NCBI RefSeq assembly: GCF_018595685.2
Contig: NZ_CP092334.1
Location: 1,516,001-1,580,000, forward strand
Direction of reading: 5' to 3'
DNA from: Flavihumibacter rivuli
Lineage (GTDB): Bacteria > Bacteroidota > Bacteroidia > Chitinophagales > Chitinophagaceae
Length of the DNA stretch: 64,000 nucleotides
Positions 18,018-27,614 of the stretch are shown one piece after another; the first letter of the stretch is position 1; each line of letters starts with the position of its first letter. The position numbers and the translations under genes are program-made. A model generated the notes under the pieces. That model saw nothing but the letters and a program-made list of their open reading frames with translations, searched no databases and was not told the origin of the DNA.

Positions 18018-18494
18018 TTATTGCAACAACTCCCTGAATGCCTGCTCTACCTCCATCGGGTTCAGGGCACGGTTATAGAATTTCCTGTATTGCCTGGCAG
18101 GATGAACAAACAATGAAACCGGAAGGGCGCCATCCCAGGATTTGTCTATCCGTGGACAGAACGTATCTGCATTGGTCTCGTTCAACCAAAAATGCGTGGC
18201 TCCTGTCATGGATCTTTTCAACAGGAATTCATCAATCTTAGCGGGAAAATAATCAGGAAGGTCAAGACTCACCAGGACCAGCTCAACTGAATCATGGCGC
18301 TTTGATTGCTCAAAAAAATAAGGCAGCTCTTCCAGGCAGGGCTTGCAAAATGTGGCCCAGAAATTTACTACGAGCGGCTTTTTGCTATTGACTATATGCT
18401 GCTCCAGTTCTGCAATGCCCAGTTTTTTTACATATTGTGCACGAAGGCCGGGCATCAGCAGTATAGCTAATATGACAAAACAGATCCTTTTCAT
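18018..18494 (-). CDS. TlpA/ResA-like thioredoxin family protein
   Basis: A 158-residue exported thiol-disulfide oxidoreductase. The signal peptide MKRICFVILAILLMPGLRAQ is followed by a thioredoxin fold with active site FWATFCKPCLEELP (Cys50, Cys53) and a cis-proline region GALPVSLF. Proteins of this type reduce or oxidise cysteines in periplasmic substrates such as apocytochromes. Its ATG overlaps the stop of the upstream methyltransferase gene by one base (TAATG), so the two are translated from the same message. The C-terminal region PMEVEQAFRELLQ ends the domain without extension. Confidence 0.9.
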   Translation of the reverse strand: MKRICFVILAILLMPGLRAQYVKKLGIAELEQHIVNSKKPLVVNFWATFCKPCLEELPYFFEQSKRHDSVELVLVSLDLPDYFPAKIDEFLLKRSMTGATHFWLNETNADTFCPRIDKSWDGALPVSLFVHPARQYRKFYNRALNPMEVEQAFRELLQ

Positions 18495-19120
18495 TAATAG
18501 GCATTTTCAGGCTCTTCCCCTTTCAGGAAATTCTCCCATTCATATCCCCATCTGGCTGCAAGTTCGTTAACCGTCTGGTCATCCAATCGCCGCTTATCAT
18601 ATAAACCAGCCGTGGCACGCTGCCGGTAAGCCTCATACAGGGTAACCGCACAAGCCACGGATATATTCAGCGATTTGATCACCCCTACTTGGGGGATGAT
18701 GAAATTCCCGTCAGAATGGCTCACCATCCGGGCGCTCACCCCATACAATTCATTGCCGAACACAAGCGCCATGGACCCTTTTGTAAAATCAAGGTCGTAT
18801 AGGTTCCGGCTATCCGTATTCATATGGGTAGTGTAAATCTTATCATACTTACTGCGCACTGCTTCCACGCAGGCATCCACATCGCTGAAATTGTGTATAG
18901 TAAGCCATTTCTTCGCACCTGCACTACTCCTTGCCCCCCATCTTTTCTTCCTGGGCGCTTCTGTCTGTACAATAAAAACTTCCTGTATCCCTATCGAATC
19001 GCAGGACCTCATTACAGCCGCTATATTATGGGGATCAAATATATTTTCAAGGATCACTGTCAGATCTGGTTGTCGCTTATCCAATACCGATAGCAACCTT
19101 TTCTTTCTTTCTGGTGTCAT
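18494..19120 (-). CDS. trmH: SpoU-family tRNA (guanosine-2'-O-)-methyltransferase, TrmH-like
   Basis: A 208-residue SPOUT methyltransferase. Motif 1 is in ENIFDPHNIAAVMRSCDSIG, motif 2 is LVFGNELYGVS, and motif 3 is IPQVGVIKSLNISVACAVTL; together they make the knotted SAM site. The length and the absence of an N-terminal L30e-like domain match TrmH, which methylates the 2'-O of G18 in tRNA, rather than RlmB. The C-terminus has an added basic/aromatic tail (KRRLDDQTVNELAARWGYEW) as in TrmH. It is upstream of and overlaps the thioredoxin gene. Exact target nucleotide is inferred from the subfamily. Confidence 0.87.
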   Translation of the reverse strand: MTPERKKRLLSVLDKRQPDLTVILENIFDPHNIAAVMRSCDSIGIQEVFIVQTEAPRKKRWGARSSAGAKKWLTIHNFSDVDACVEAVRSKYDKIYTTHMNTDSRNLYDLDFTKGSMALVFGNELYGVSARMVSHSDGNFIIPQVGVIKSLNISVACAVTLYEAYRQRATAGLYDKRRLDDQTVNELAARWGYEWENFLKGEEPENAY

Positions 19121-19206
19121 ATTTGCTGGAATTCAGGTAAAAAGGGTAGACCTTATCACAAAATTACGCCGGAGGCGTTATTGAAACTGTTTGAAAATCC
19201 AATCGT

Positions 19207-22200
19207 ATGCTGAAGAAAACATTGTTGATCGTGGGTGGAATTGTGCTTTTTGTATTGGTAGCGGCGGCGGCGGCCCCTTTATTATTCAAGGATAAACTGG
19301 TTGAAATCGCTAAAAAGGAGATCAATAACCAGCTTGATGCGAAGGTTGCTTTCCGGGATGTTTCGGTTTCCCTCTTCAGGCGCTTCCCACGCTTATCGGT
19401 TGGGTTAGAGGAACTGTCGGTTTCGGGCAATGACAGGTTCATGAAGGATACCCTGATTGCGGCAAGGCAGATCGATATTGTGGTCAACCTTTTCAGCCTG
19501 CTGGGTAGTGGCCCTGTAAGTATCAAGAAGGTGGTACTGGAGGAACCCCGTATCCATGCCATTATTGATAAGGATGGCAAAACGAACTGGGACATCATGA
19601 AAGCGGACACTGCCGCCCAACAAGATACCCATGAAACCGGGGCATTCCACCTGAAACTGAACAATTACGCCATCAACAATGGACGGATCAAATACGAAGA
19701 CCGCCAGGGGAATATGGACCTGGAAATTGAAGGACTTGAGCATGAAGGAAGCGGCGATCTTACGGCGGATGAGTTTACCCTCAACACCAGCACCAGTACC
19801 AAAGCAACAAACTTTACTTACGAAGGGATCCCCTGGCTGTCCAATGTCCGATCAAACATTGACGCAGACCTAAAGATCAATACGACGACAGGTAAGTATG
19901 CCTTTGAAGCAGCAAAACTATCCCTGAACGACCTCGAGGTAAATGCGGATGGATACTTCCAGCTCGTTAATGACAGTACTTATGGGATGGATATCCGCTT
20001 CAATACCCCTTCCAACGATTTTAAAAGCCTGCTCTCCCTGGTTCCTGCGATCTACAAGAATGATTTCGACCAGATTAAGACCAGCGGTACAGCAAGCTTT
20101 TCCGGTATGGTCAAAGGCACTTATTCCCCAACCAGGCTTCCGGCCTATGATGTAAAGGCCCAGGTAAAGGATGGGGCATTCCATTACCCGGGATTGCCCA
20201 TGCAGGTAAGCAAGATCAACCTTGACCTTCAGGCATCTAACGCAGATGGGCAACCGGACAATACGGTTATCAATATCCCGCAGGCATCCCTGCTGATGGG
20301 AAAGGAACCTTTCCAATTCCATTTGTTGTATAAGCAGCCGCTTACGGCACAGTTCATTGACATGGCAGCAAAAGGGAAACTGGACCTATCTACCATTGAC
20401 CAATTCATCAAACTGGCGGCAGGAACTGTTGTAAAAGGCCTGGTAGATGCAGATATCAAGGCAAAGGGCAACCTCAATGTTGTATTGCAGCAAAAACCCG
20501 GTCCATTCCAGGCAGAGGGGCTGATCAAGATCGCCAACCTGTACTACGCGTCCGCAGCGTTCCCCCAACCGATACAAAATACCAATGCGATCATCCAGGT
20601 TTCCAACCCGGATGGCATTCCTGATAATACCGTAGTGAATATCCCTAGTGGACACGTTGAATTTGGAGCCGATAAAGTTGATTTTGACCTGCTCCTAAAA
20701 CAGCCGGCATCCGACCCCTATTTCGACGCCGGTGTAAAAGGTAGTTTCGACCTGGCCAGGGTAAAACAATTCTACAGCTTTGAACCCGGGACCAGCCTGG
20801 CAGGTAAACTAAATGGGGATATCAGGGTCAAAGGCAGAAAGTCAATGGTGGACAAGGAACAATACCAATCCATTGACCTGGGTGGCAGCGTATTGCTTAA
20901 CCAGGTAGATTACAAGACTCCTGATTACCCGGAAGGCTTACAATTAAGGAATGCTACCATTACCATGCAGCCAGGAAAGTTCAGGTTGGTAAACTCAAAC
21001 GGTTCATTCATGGGAACCAATTTCAGCGCAACAGGCGACCTGACTAACGCCATTGGTTATGCGCTGAAAGATGAACCATTGTCTGGTTCACTCAACATGC
21101 AGGCGGATAAAGTGGACCTGAACAAATGGATGGGCACACCGGTACAGGAAGAAGGTCAACCTACTGAAGGCAGCGGGCCATTCCTTGTTCCAGCCAATAT
21201 CAATTTTACAGTGAATGCGGCAGTTGACCAGGTGAAATACGACAATACCAATTATAATAATGTCAGGGGTAACCTCCAGATTGCCAATGAAACCGTTGAT
21301 CTCAGGCAGGTGAATATGGATGCTCTGGGGGGGAACATTGGCTTGAAAGGCTCCTACTCCACCCGCCAGGAGAAATCCAGGCCGGCGATCAGCCTGAGCT
21401 ATGACCTGGCCAACCTTGATGTGCAGCAAACCTTCAAGGCATTCAACACGGTGAAATACCTTGCCCCGGTAGCTGAGTTCATTTCGGGGAAACTTAATTC
21501 CAGCCTGACCATGAATGGCCATCTGGGCGAGACCATGATGCCAGACCTGGCCTCCCTTACCGGTAAAGGCAACCTGCTCCTATTGGAAGGGGTGCTTTCA
21601 AAATTTGCGCCATTGGAACAACTGGCCAACAAACTCCAACTGACCGACCTGAAGCAGATCTCCGTCAAGGATATTAAGCAATACATTGAATTTGTAAACG
21701 GTAAGGTTCTGGTAAAACCCTATAAGGTCAAGGTAAAGGATATTGATATGGAGATCGGGGGTATGCACGGATTTGACCAGTCCCTCGATTACATCGTCAA
21801 CCTTAAAGTACCCAGGGACAAGCTGGGTAAGGAAGCCAACCAACTGGTGAATGGGCTGGCAGCTGAATTCACAAAAAAGGGCCTACCCGTTTCGATGGGC
21901 GAAACCGTTAGCCTGAAAGTAAAACTAGGCGGAACCATAAAAAACCCATCCTTTACCTATAACCTCCAGGATGCTTCCAACAGCCTGGCCAATGAACTGG
22001 AGCAGAAAGCAAAGGATATTGCGGCTGAACAGAAAGCCAAAGTGGATAGTATCGCAACGGCTACAAAGAAAGCAGCTAAGGATTCGCTGAACACCCTGAA
22101 ACAACAGGCCCTGGCGGATGCACAGAAATCACTGCAGGAAAAACTTAGCGGAAAGAAAGACTCCGCCAGTTCCGGTCAATCCACCCAGAAAAGGGCTGAA

Positions 22201-22275
22201 GAGATGGGAAAGGACCTCCTGAACAACCTGCTCAGGAAGAAAAAGAAAGGAACCGATAGTACCAGGGCCAACTAA
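19207..22275 (+). CDS. AsmA-like envelope protein
   Basis: A 1022-residue protein anchored by one N-terminal helix (TLLIVGGIVLFVLVAAAAAP) with a large periplasmic body. The start matches the AsmA N-domain (FRDVSVSLFRRFPRLSVGLE), and the C-terminal third carries the AsmA/DUF3971-type region (GKGNLLLLEGVLSKFAPLE, then GTIKNPSFTYNL). AsmA-family proteins are bridge-like lipid-transfer proteins between inner and outer membrane (family knowledge). The last 80 residues are Lys/Ala/Gln-rich, probably coiled coil. Three repeated segments with the pattern NPDGIPDNTVVNIP or a close variant suggest internal duplication. It stands alone, with a terminator downstream, and is divergent from trmH. Confidence 0.9.
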   Translation: MLKKTLLIVGGIVLFVLVAAAAAPLLFKDKLVEIAKKEINNQLDAKVAFRDVSVSLFRRFPRLSVGLEELSVSGNDRFMKDTLIAARQIDIVVNLFSLLGSGPVSIKKVVLEEPRIHAIIDKDGKTNWDIMKADTAAQQDTHETGAFHLKLNNYAINNGRIKYEDRQGNMDLEIEGLEHEGSGDLTADEFTLNTSTSTKATNFTYEGIPWLSNVRSNIDADLKINTTTGKYAFEAAKLSLNDLEVNADGYFQLVNDSTYGMDIRFNTPSNDFKSLLSLVPAIYKNDFDQIKTSGTASFSGMVKGTYSPTRLPAYDVKAQVKDGAFHYPGLPMQVSKINLDLQASNADGQPDNTVINIPQASLLMGKEPFQFHLLYKQPLTAQFIDMAAKGKLDLSTIDQFIKLAAGTVVKGLVDADIKAKGNLNVVLQQKPGPFQAEGLIKIANLYYASAAFPQPIQNTNAIIQVSNPDGIPDNTVVNIPSGHVEFGADKVDFDLLLKQPASDPYFDAGVKGSFDLARVKQFYSFEPGTSLAGKLNGDIRVKGRKSMVDKEQYQSIDLGGSVLLNQVDYKTPDYPEGLQLRNATITMQPGKFRLVNSNGSFMGTNFSATGDLTNAIGYALKDEPLSGSLNMQADKVDLNKWMGTPVQEEGQPTEGSGPFLVPANINFTVNAAVDQVKYDNTNYNNVRGNLQIANETVDLRQVNMDALGGNIGLKGSYSTRQEKSRPAISLSYDLANLDVQQTFKAFNTVKYLAPVAEFISGKLNSSLTMNGHLGETMMPDLASLTGKGNLLLLEGVLSKFAPLEQLANKLQLTDLKQISVKDIKQYIEFVNGKVLVKPYKVKVKDIDMEIGGMHGFDQSLDYIVNLKVPRDKLGKEANQLVNGLAAEFTKKGLPVSMGETVSLKVKLGGTIKNPSFTYNLQDASNSLANELEQKAKDIAAEQKAKVDSIATATKKAAKDSLNTLKQQALADAQKSLQEKLSGKKDSASSGQSTQKRAEEMGKDLLNNLLRKKKKGTDSTRAN

Positions 22276-22338
22276 TGGCGAGGTAGGATAAATAGCAGGA
22301 ACCAGGTTCTTTTAAAGGGGAAATCCCCAAAAACTGCG

Positions 22339-22376
22339 CCCCGGAATGGTAAAAAATGACCCTTCCGGGGTTTTTT
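22339..22376 (+). terminator. Intrinsic terminator after AsmA-like gene
   Basis: CCCCGGAA (22339-22346) pairs with TTCCGGGG (22363-22370), followed by TTTTTT. The stop codon lies about 60 bases upstream. Confidence 0.88.
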
Positions 22377-22424
22377 AGTTGTTCATTTTCAGTTTCCGGG
22401 CTATTAACTATGGTATTTCTCCCC

Positions 22425-22432
22425 TATTTTTG
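22425..22432 (+). promoter_or_regulatory. Candidate -7 promoter element of hppA
   Basis: TATTTTTG fits the Bacteroidota TAnnTTTG consensus, 35 bases before the ATG. No clear -33 partner is seen. Confidence 0.45.
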
Positions 22433-22467
22433 CCCACTCTAAAAATTTTGTTAACAAGCATTTCATT

Positions 22468-24894
22468 ATGGACAAATTGTTTTACCTGGTTCCGGCAATG
22501 GGTGTTATCGGCTTGGTGTACACCCTCATCAAATTTGCCTGGGTATCCAAACAGGATGCAGGTTCCGACCGCATGAAAGAGATCAGTAACTACATTGCTG
22601 AGGGTGCTATGGCCTTCCTGAAGGCAGAATGGAAGATCCTCGGTTATTTCGTAGTGATCGTTTCCCTCCTACTGGGATTCATGGCCAGCAAGAATGAAAA
22701 CTCACACTGGACCATCGCTTTAGCTTTCATCATTGGTGCCGTGTTCAGTGCATTGGCTGGTTATATTGGTATGCGTATCGCCACCAAGGCCAACGTTCGT
22801 ACTGCCCATGCAGCCCGCACCAGCCTTTCCAAGGCCCTATCCGTATCCTTCACCGGAGGCTCCGTAATGGGTCTGGGTGTTGCCGGTCTGGCTGTTCTTG
22901 GTCTGGGTGGATTGTTCATTGTTCTGGTTCAGGCCTTTGCCCCTGGAGTGGCTGCTAACGACCACCTGGTGGCCAAAGCCATTGAAGTGCTGACCGGTTT
23001 CTCTTTGGGTGCTGAATCCATTGCCCTCTTTGCACGTGTGGGTGGCGGTATCTATACCAAGGCTGCCGACGTAGGTGCTGACCTGGTTGGTAAGGTAGAA
23101 GCAGGAATCCCTGAAGATGATCCGCGTAACCCAGCCACCATCGCTGATAACGTGGGTGATAACGTAGGTGACGTTGCCGGTATGGGTGCTGACCTGTTCG
23201 GTTCCTATGTTGCCACTGTTCTGGCTACCATGGTATTGGGACAGGAGACCATCGCAACCGATGCGTTCAATGGTTATTCCCCCATCCTCCTGCCTATGCT
23301 GATCGCAGGTGTGGGTATCATTTTCTCCATTATTGGTACCTGGTTCGTTCGCATTTCCGAAAATGCAGGTATCAGCACCGACGCTGTACAGAAAGCCCTG
23401 AACATGGGTAACTGGGGTTCCATTATCCTGACCGCAGTAGCCTCCTTCTTCCTTGTACAATACATTTTACCTGAGACTACCCTCTCCCTTCGCGGATTTG
23501 AATTCAACCGTATGGATGTGTTCTACGCGATCGTAGTTGGTCTGATCGTAGGTACCCTGATGAGTATCATTACCGAGTATTACACCGCTATGGGTAAGCG
23601 TCCGGTATTGTCTATCATCCGTCAATCATCAACCGGTCATGCCACTAACGTAATTGGTGGTCTTGCTGTAGGTATGGAATCAACCTTCCTGCCTATCCTC
23701 GTATTGGCCGGTGGTATCTTCGGTTCCTATTATTTCGCAGGCCTTTACGGTGTTGCCATCGCAGCAGCCGGTATGATGGCTACTACCGCCATGCAGCTGG
23801 CTATTGACGCTTTCGGTCCCATCGCGGATAACGCCGGTGGAATCGCAGAAATGAGCGAACTGCCCAAGGAAGTAAGGGAGAAGACCGACGTACTGGATGC
23901 AGTAGGTAATACTACCGCTGCCACCGGTAAAGGTTTTGCTATCGCTTCTGCAGCATTGACAGCCCTTGCCCTTTTTGCCGCCTTCGTTGGTGTTGCTGGC
24001 ATCGATGGTATCGATATTTATAAGGCAGATGTACTGGCCTCCCTGTTCGTGGGTGGCATGATCCCCTTTATCTTCTCTTCACTCGCTATCCGTGCAGTTG
24101 GAGAAGCTGCCATGTCAATGGTGGAAGAAGTTCGCCGCCAGTTCCGTACCATTCCCGGAATCATGGAAGGAACAGGAAAGCCCGAATATGATAAGTGCGT
24201 AGCTATCTCTACTGAAGCTTCCATCAAAAAAATGATGTTGCCTGGTGCCATAGCTATCGTATCCCCCATCATCATTGGTTTCATCATGGGACCTGAAGCA
24301 CTGGGTGGATTCCTTGCAGGTGCGACTGTGAGCGGTGTACTGATGGGTATGTTCCAGAACAATGCCGGTGGTGCCTGGGATAATGCCAAGAAGTCTTTCG
24401 AAAAGGGTGTTGAGATCAATGGTGAGATCTACTATAAAAAATCCGAACCCCATAAGGCTTCTGTAACAGGTGATACCGTAGGTGACCCCTTCAAGGATAC
24501 CTCTGGTCCATCTATGAACATCCTCATTAAACTTATGAGTATTGTTTCCCTGGTACTGGCCCCAACCCTTGCCCAGATCCATGGCACCAGGGCCGAAGGC
24601 GGTCATGGTAACCATAAAGTGGAAAAGAAAGTGGAGATCCGCGTGGAAGCCGGCGACAAGGCCGATGCACAGGTTAAGGTCAACGGTACCGGCGCAGACC
24701 AGGCTTTGAACGGCCTGATCGAAGCCTTGAAAAAGGATGGTTTCGCTGCCGATGGAAAACTGGCAGTAGATTTCCGTAATGGTAAACTGACCATCAATGG
24801 CCAGGAACAACCAGCCGATGTTGTTAAGAAATATGAAACTTTCCTGGCTGCAGGAAAAGAAATTTCCTTCAGCATTAATGTTGAAGAGAAATAA
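22468..24894 (+). CDS. hppA: Membrane-bound ion-pumping pyrophosphatase with C-terminal extension
   Basis: An 808-residue polytopic pump that couples pyrophosphate hydrolysis to H+ or Na+ transport. The substrate site is in [20 protein letters not shown] and the following [20 protein letters not shown]. The segment [11 protein letters not shown] has alanine where K+-independent enzymes have lysine, so it belongs to the K+-dependent group (family knowledge); sequence alone does not let me choose H+ or Na+. The enzyme core ends near residue 706 ([11 protein letters not shown]). About 100 extra residues follow, charged and soluble, with the pattern [21 protein letters not shown] and a predicted alpha/beta character. 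The codon use is strongly biased toward frequent codons, as expected for a highly expressed gene. A terminator follows. Confidence 0.95.
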   Translation: MDKLFYLVPAMGVIGLVYTLIKFAWVSKQDAGSDRMKEISNYIAEGAMAFLKAEWKILGYFVVIVSLLLGFMASKNENSHWTIALAFIIGAVFSALAGYIGMRIATKANVRTAHAARTSLSKALSVSFTGGSVMGLGVAGLAVLGLGGLFIVLVQAFAPGVAANDHLVAKAIEVLTGFSLGAESIALFARVGGGIYTKAADVGADLVGKVEAGIPEDDPRNPATIADNVGDNVGDVAGMGADLFGSYVATVLATMVLGQETIATDAFNGYSPILLPMLIAGVGIIFSIIGTWFVRISENAGISTDAVQKALNMGNWGSIILTAVASFFLVQYILPETTLSLRGFEFNRMDVFYAIVVGLIVGTLMSIITEYYTAMGKRPVLSIIRQSSTGHATNVIGGLAVGMESTFLPILVLAGGIFGSYYFAGLYGVAIAAAGMMATTAMQLAIDAFGPIADNAGGIAEMSELPKEVREKTDVLDAVGNTTAATGKGFAIASAALTALALFAAFVGVAGIDGIDIYKADVLASLFVGGMIPFIFSSLAIRAVGEAAMSMVEEVRRQFRTIPGIMEGTGKPEYDKCVAISTEASIKKMMLPGAIAIVSPIIIGFIMGPEALGGFLAGATVSGVLMGMFQNNAGGAWDNAKKSFEKGVEINGEIYYKKSEPHKASVTGDTVGDPFKDTSGPSMNILIKLMSIVSLVLAPTLAQIHGTRAEGGHGNHKVEKKVEIRVEAGDKADAQVKVNGTGADQALNGLIEALKKDGFAADGKLAVDFRNGKLTINGQEQPADVVKKYETFLAAGKEISFSINVEEK

Positions 24895-24934
24895 TCCCTA
24901 CATTTGTATCAGAAACTAATCAGATCCAAATACC

Positions 24935-24971
24935 AAAAGTCCCGACGTGTCTACGCCGGGGCTTTTTTTTT
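24935..24971 (+). terminator. Intrinsic terminator after hppA
   Basis: AAGTCCCGACGT pairs with ACGCCGGGGCTT (one mismatch, one G-T pair) around a four-base loop, followed by a run of T. Confidence 0.88.
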
Positions 24972-25092
24972 GCCCTGGTCCCAACAGGCAAACAGACGGC
25001 ACAACTATCCACTGTCCCCGGAATTTTTCCTTTGCCCCTGGCCATCCATCCCTCCTTCTATCCACTGACCTATCCTTTCAGGACCATTTAAC

Positions 25093-25111
25093 ATTTGTTT
25101 ACGAAACAAAT
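25093..25111. promoter_or_regulatory. Palindromic operator candidate upstream of blaI-like gene
   Basis: ATTTGTTT-ACG-AAACAAAT is a perfect 8-bp inverted repeat with a three-base centre, 28 bases before the ATG of the BlaI-like repressor. A promoter-like TATATTCG (25114-25121) lies just downstream, so a bound repressor would cover the promoter. BlaI/MecI proteins bind dyads near their own promoters (family knowledge); binding here is inferred. Confidence 0.55.
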
Positions 25112-25139
25112 CGTATATTCGGATTAAATTTTCACTTGA

Positions 25140-25523
25140 ATGGCAGCCCAGAAATACATTAAACCTACGGAAAGCGAATTGGAGATCCTGCAGGTACTTT
25201 GGCAAAAAGGCCTGGCCAGCGTTCGGGAGGTACACGAAGAATTGGCAATGACCAAGGATGTCGGTTACACGACCACACTCAAACTCATGCAGATCATGCA
25301 TGAAAAAGGGCTGGTAAAAAGGGACGACTCTGTGAAGACCCATATTTACCAGGCAGCAGTCAGTAAGGAAAAGACCCAGAAGCACCTGTTAGGGAAAATG
25401 ATTGACGGATTGTTTGGGGGCTCCCCTACCCAGCTGGTCATCCAGGCATTGGGTAACCACAAGGCGTCACCGAAAGAACTGGAACAGATCCAGGAATTAT
25501 TAAACAACCTCAAAAAGCAATAA
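25140..25523 (+). CDS. BlaI/MecI/CopY family transcriptional repressor
   Basis: A 127-residue winged-helix repressor. The DNA-binding half spans about residues 5-75 (PTESELEILQVLWQKGLASV, then KDVGYTTTLKLMQIMHEKG, the recognition helix), and the C-terminal helices (KTQKHLLGKMIDGLFGGSP) form the dimerisation domain. BlaI-type proteins are inactivated by proteolysis when their partner membrane metallopeptidase senses a signal. The partner gene starts one base after this stop. A perfect palindrome upstream is a likely operator for autoregulation. No beta-lactamase or penicillin-binding-protein gene is adjacent, so the regulated process is unknown. Confidence 0.93.
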   Translation: MAAQKYIKPTESELEILQVLWQKGLASVREVHEELAMTKDVGYTTTLKLMQIMHEKGLVKRDDSVKTHIYQAAVSKEKTQKHLLGKMIDGLFGGSPTQLVIQALGNHKASPKELEQIQELLNNLKKQ

Positions 25524-25524
25524 T

Positions 25525-27336
25525 ATGCTCCACCCAGGTAACGCTGCAGTATTGGAAGCGTTAGGCTGGACACTGCTGAACAGTTGGTGGCAATTCGGGA
25601 TCTTGTGGTTGGGATTTTCAGTAGTAGTTCGCATACTTCCTTCTCTGGCTGCATCCCGTAAATACCAGCTGGCCCTCCTTGCTTTGGGCCTGGGTTCCTT
25701 ATGGGTGTTCATTTCCTTCCTTTTCCGCTGGGCAGAGTTGACCACCAGCACCTATTATCCTTTAACCGTTGAAGACAATAGTACTTTCAATTATTATTCC
25801 TCAATAAGAAGTCTTTTGGACCAGGTCCTGCCCTGGGCCGCACTGGCCTATTTGGGTTGGCTGCTCTTCCAGTTTGCCCGGTTGGGTGGTATCTGGTTAC
25901 AAATGAGAAGGCTTCAGCAGTCTGCCTATGCCAAGGTCCCCGTGGAATGGCGCCTTTTTGTGCAGGAAATGCAGGGGCATATGCATATCGCACGAAAGAT
26001 ATCAATCGGGCTGACCGAAAAATTTGATTCCCCATTGGTGATGGGTTGGCTGAAACCCATGATATTATTGCCGGTGGCTTCGCTGAACCAATTGACAAAG
26101 GACCAGTTGGAGGCCATCCTGATCCATGAGATGGCCCATATCAAACGCAATGATTATTTCTGGAACTTGCTGGTGGCCCTTGCAGAAGTATTGTTCAGGT
26201 TCAATCCATTCGCATGCAAGCTCATCCAGGAAATCAGGGCAGAGCGGGAACACAGTTGCGATGATTGGGTACTCCAATTCCCTTTTTCACCGGCTAACTA
26301 TGCAGAGGCTCTTCTAAGGCTGGAACAGAATCGTCAATTCAGGCCGGCATTGCTGATAGCAGCCAGCGGCTCCCACCACCAATTGCTCCTGACCCGCGTG
26401 CAGCGCATGCTGGGTATCCATACCCCTGCTAAGCCGGAAAGGGCAAAAGCAGCCTCCCTTTCTCTTTCCATGCTCCTTTTCATGATGCTTACCCTGGTCC
26501 AACCTGAGCTAAAGGTGGCCGAATTGCTTGTGAAAAATATCAACTCCCCAGCTATTGCCAAGGGGCTGGAAGCCAGCTACCCGGTAATCAGGGAAGATAA
26601 AAAGCCACTCCGCCAGGTTCCCCCAAGAAGAAGAAGGAACGATCAGGCCAGCCGGCAAGGATCAACGGTAACAGAAATTTCCACTCCGGAAAAGCCCGGT
26701 TTAGGGAAAAACCTTGAAGAGGTACTGAAGGTAGCAGCATATTTCGATGGGGGGAATGACCAGCATTTTTTTACCCGTACCGCCAATGAAGAAACCAGGG
26801 TATTTTCACTGGTCACCCCAGGATCTCCTCAATTGCCGGAAGAAGCCAGCCAAGCCATGCAGCCCTATGTACCGACCAAAAGCTTTGAATTTATCCTCAC
26901 CGATACAGCTAGCCCCGAACAAAGACATGCCCGAGCCAGGATGAAACACGCTGAAGAGGCCAGCCTGCAGGCAAAATTGGCCCTTGAGCAACTAAATCTT
27001 GACAAACTGGCCAGGGAGCTTAAAAAGCAGGGGGTGGACGAGGAAGTGCTGAAAAGGGAACTGGAAAAAGCCATGGCCCAGGTTGACTGGAAACAAATAG
27101 AAAAGGAGACCCAGAAAATGATGGAAGAAAACAGGATCAGGCAGGTAGAAGCCCAGCTGATCCATACAAGGGAATTGCAAAAGCAATACCAGCTACAAAA
27201 GCAACAATTGAAAGAATTGGAACAACAACTACAATGGCAGGAACAGCATTATAAAGAGATGATCGAACAACAAAAGGAAGAGATCCAAAACAAACAAAAA
27301 GCTATCCAGTCAAAAAAGAAAGTGGTTCATATCTGA
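25525..27336 (+). CDS. M56 family (BlaR1-like) membrane metallopeptidase with coiled-coil C-terminus
   Basis: A 603-residue integral-membrane protease. Several hydrophobic segments lie in the first 120 residues; the zinc site is HEMAHIKRND (HExxH at residues 201-205) followed by the third ligand region EIRAEREHSCDDW; a further membrane helix lies near residue 310 (SLSMLLFMMLTLVQ). In BlaR1 the outside domain binds beta-lactams; here no penicillin-binding motif is visible. Instead the last 150 residues are Lys/Glu/Gln-rich and look like a long coiled coil (QIEKETQKMMEENRIRQVEA). The pair with BlaI suggests a sense-cleave-derepress switch, but the signal is unknown. A terminator follows 20 bases later. 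Confidence 0.9.
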   Translation: MLHPGNAAVLEALGWTLLNSWWQFGILWLGFSVVVRILPSLAASRKYQLALLALGLGSLWVFISFLFRWAELTTSTYYPLTVEDNSTFNYYSSIRSLLDQVLPWAALAYLGWLLFQFARLGGIWLQMRRLQQSAYAKVPVEWRLFVQEMQGHMHIARKISIGLTEKFDSPLVMGWLKPMILLPVASLNQLTKDQLEAILIHEMAHIKRNDYFWNLLVALAEVLFRFNPFACKLIQEIRAEREHSCDDWVLQFPFSPANYAEALLRLEQNRQFRPALLIAASGSHHQLLLTRVQRMLGIHTPAKPERAKAASLSLSMLLFMMLTLVQPELKVAELLVKNINSPAIAKGLEASYPVIREDKKPLRQVPPRRRRNDQASRQGSTVTEISTPEKPGLGKNLEEVLKVAAYFDGGNDQHFFTRTANEETRVFSLVTPGSPQLPEEASQAMQPYVPTKSFEFILTDTASPEQRHARARMKHAEEASLQAKLALEQLNLDKLARELKKQGVDEEVLKRELEKAMAQVDWKQIEKETQKMMEENRIRQVEAQLIHTRELQKQYQLQKQQLKELEQQLQWQEQHYKEMIEQQKEEIQNKQKAIQSKKKVVHI

Positions 27337-27354
27337 TGACCCACCCCGAATAAA

Positions 27355-27382
27355 GGTCCTGCCCCGGCAGGACTTTTTTTTA
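27355..27382 (+). terminator. Intrinsic terminator after M56 peptidase gene
   Basis: GTCCTGCC / GGCAGGAC stem (27356-27363 with 27366-27373), followed by eight T. The rest of the gap to 27614 is AT-rich with no gene that I can support. Confidence 0.9.
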
Positions 27383-27614
27383 CCACTAAGGTTTACCAAA
27401 TCCTTTCAAAAGGGCTGATCCGGGAAAAAAAGTATGCGGATCATTAAAGCAGTAATTCATATTAAATATATACAAATATTTGAATAATTCAATTCTTATA
27501 TAATTTTTCATCCAAAGAGCAGATAAAAAACACATTGAATTATTAATTATATAATTGATTTCTTTCCATCCTGCCCAACCTCACTGCAACTACTTCATAA
27601 TAACTGCACCCAGC

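Noticed and set aside
18613..18620. Sigma-54 -24/-12 promoter (TGGCACGC)
   Set aside because: It lies inside the trmH-like coding region and the -12 half (TTGC) is absent at the right distance.
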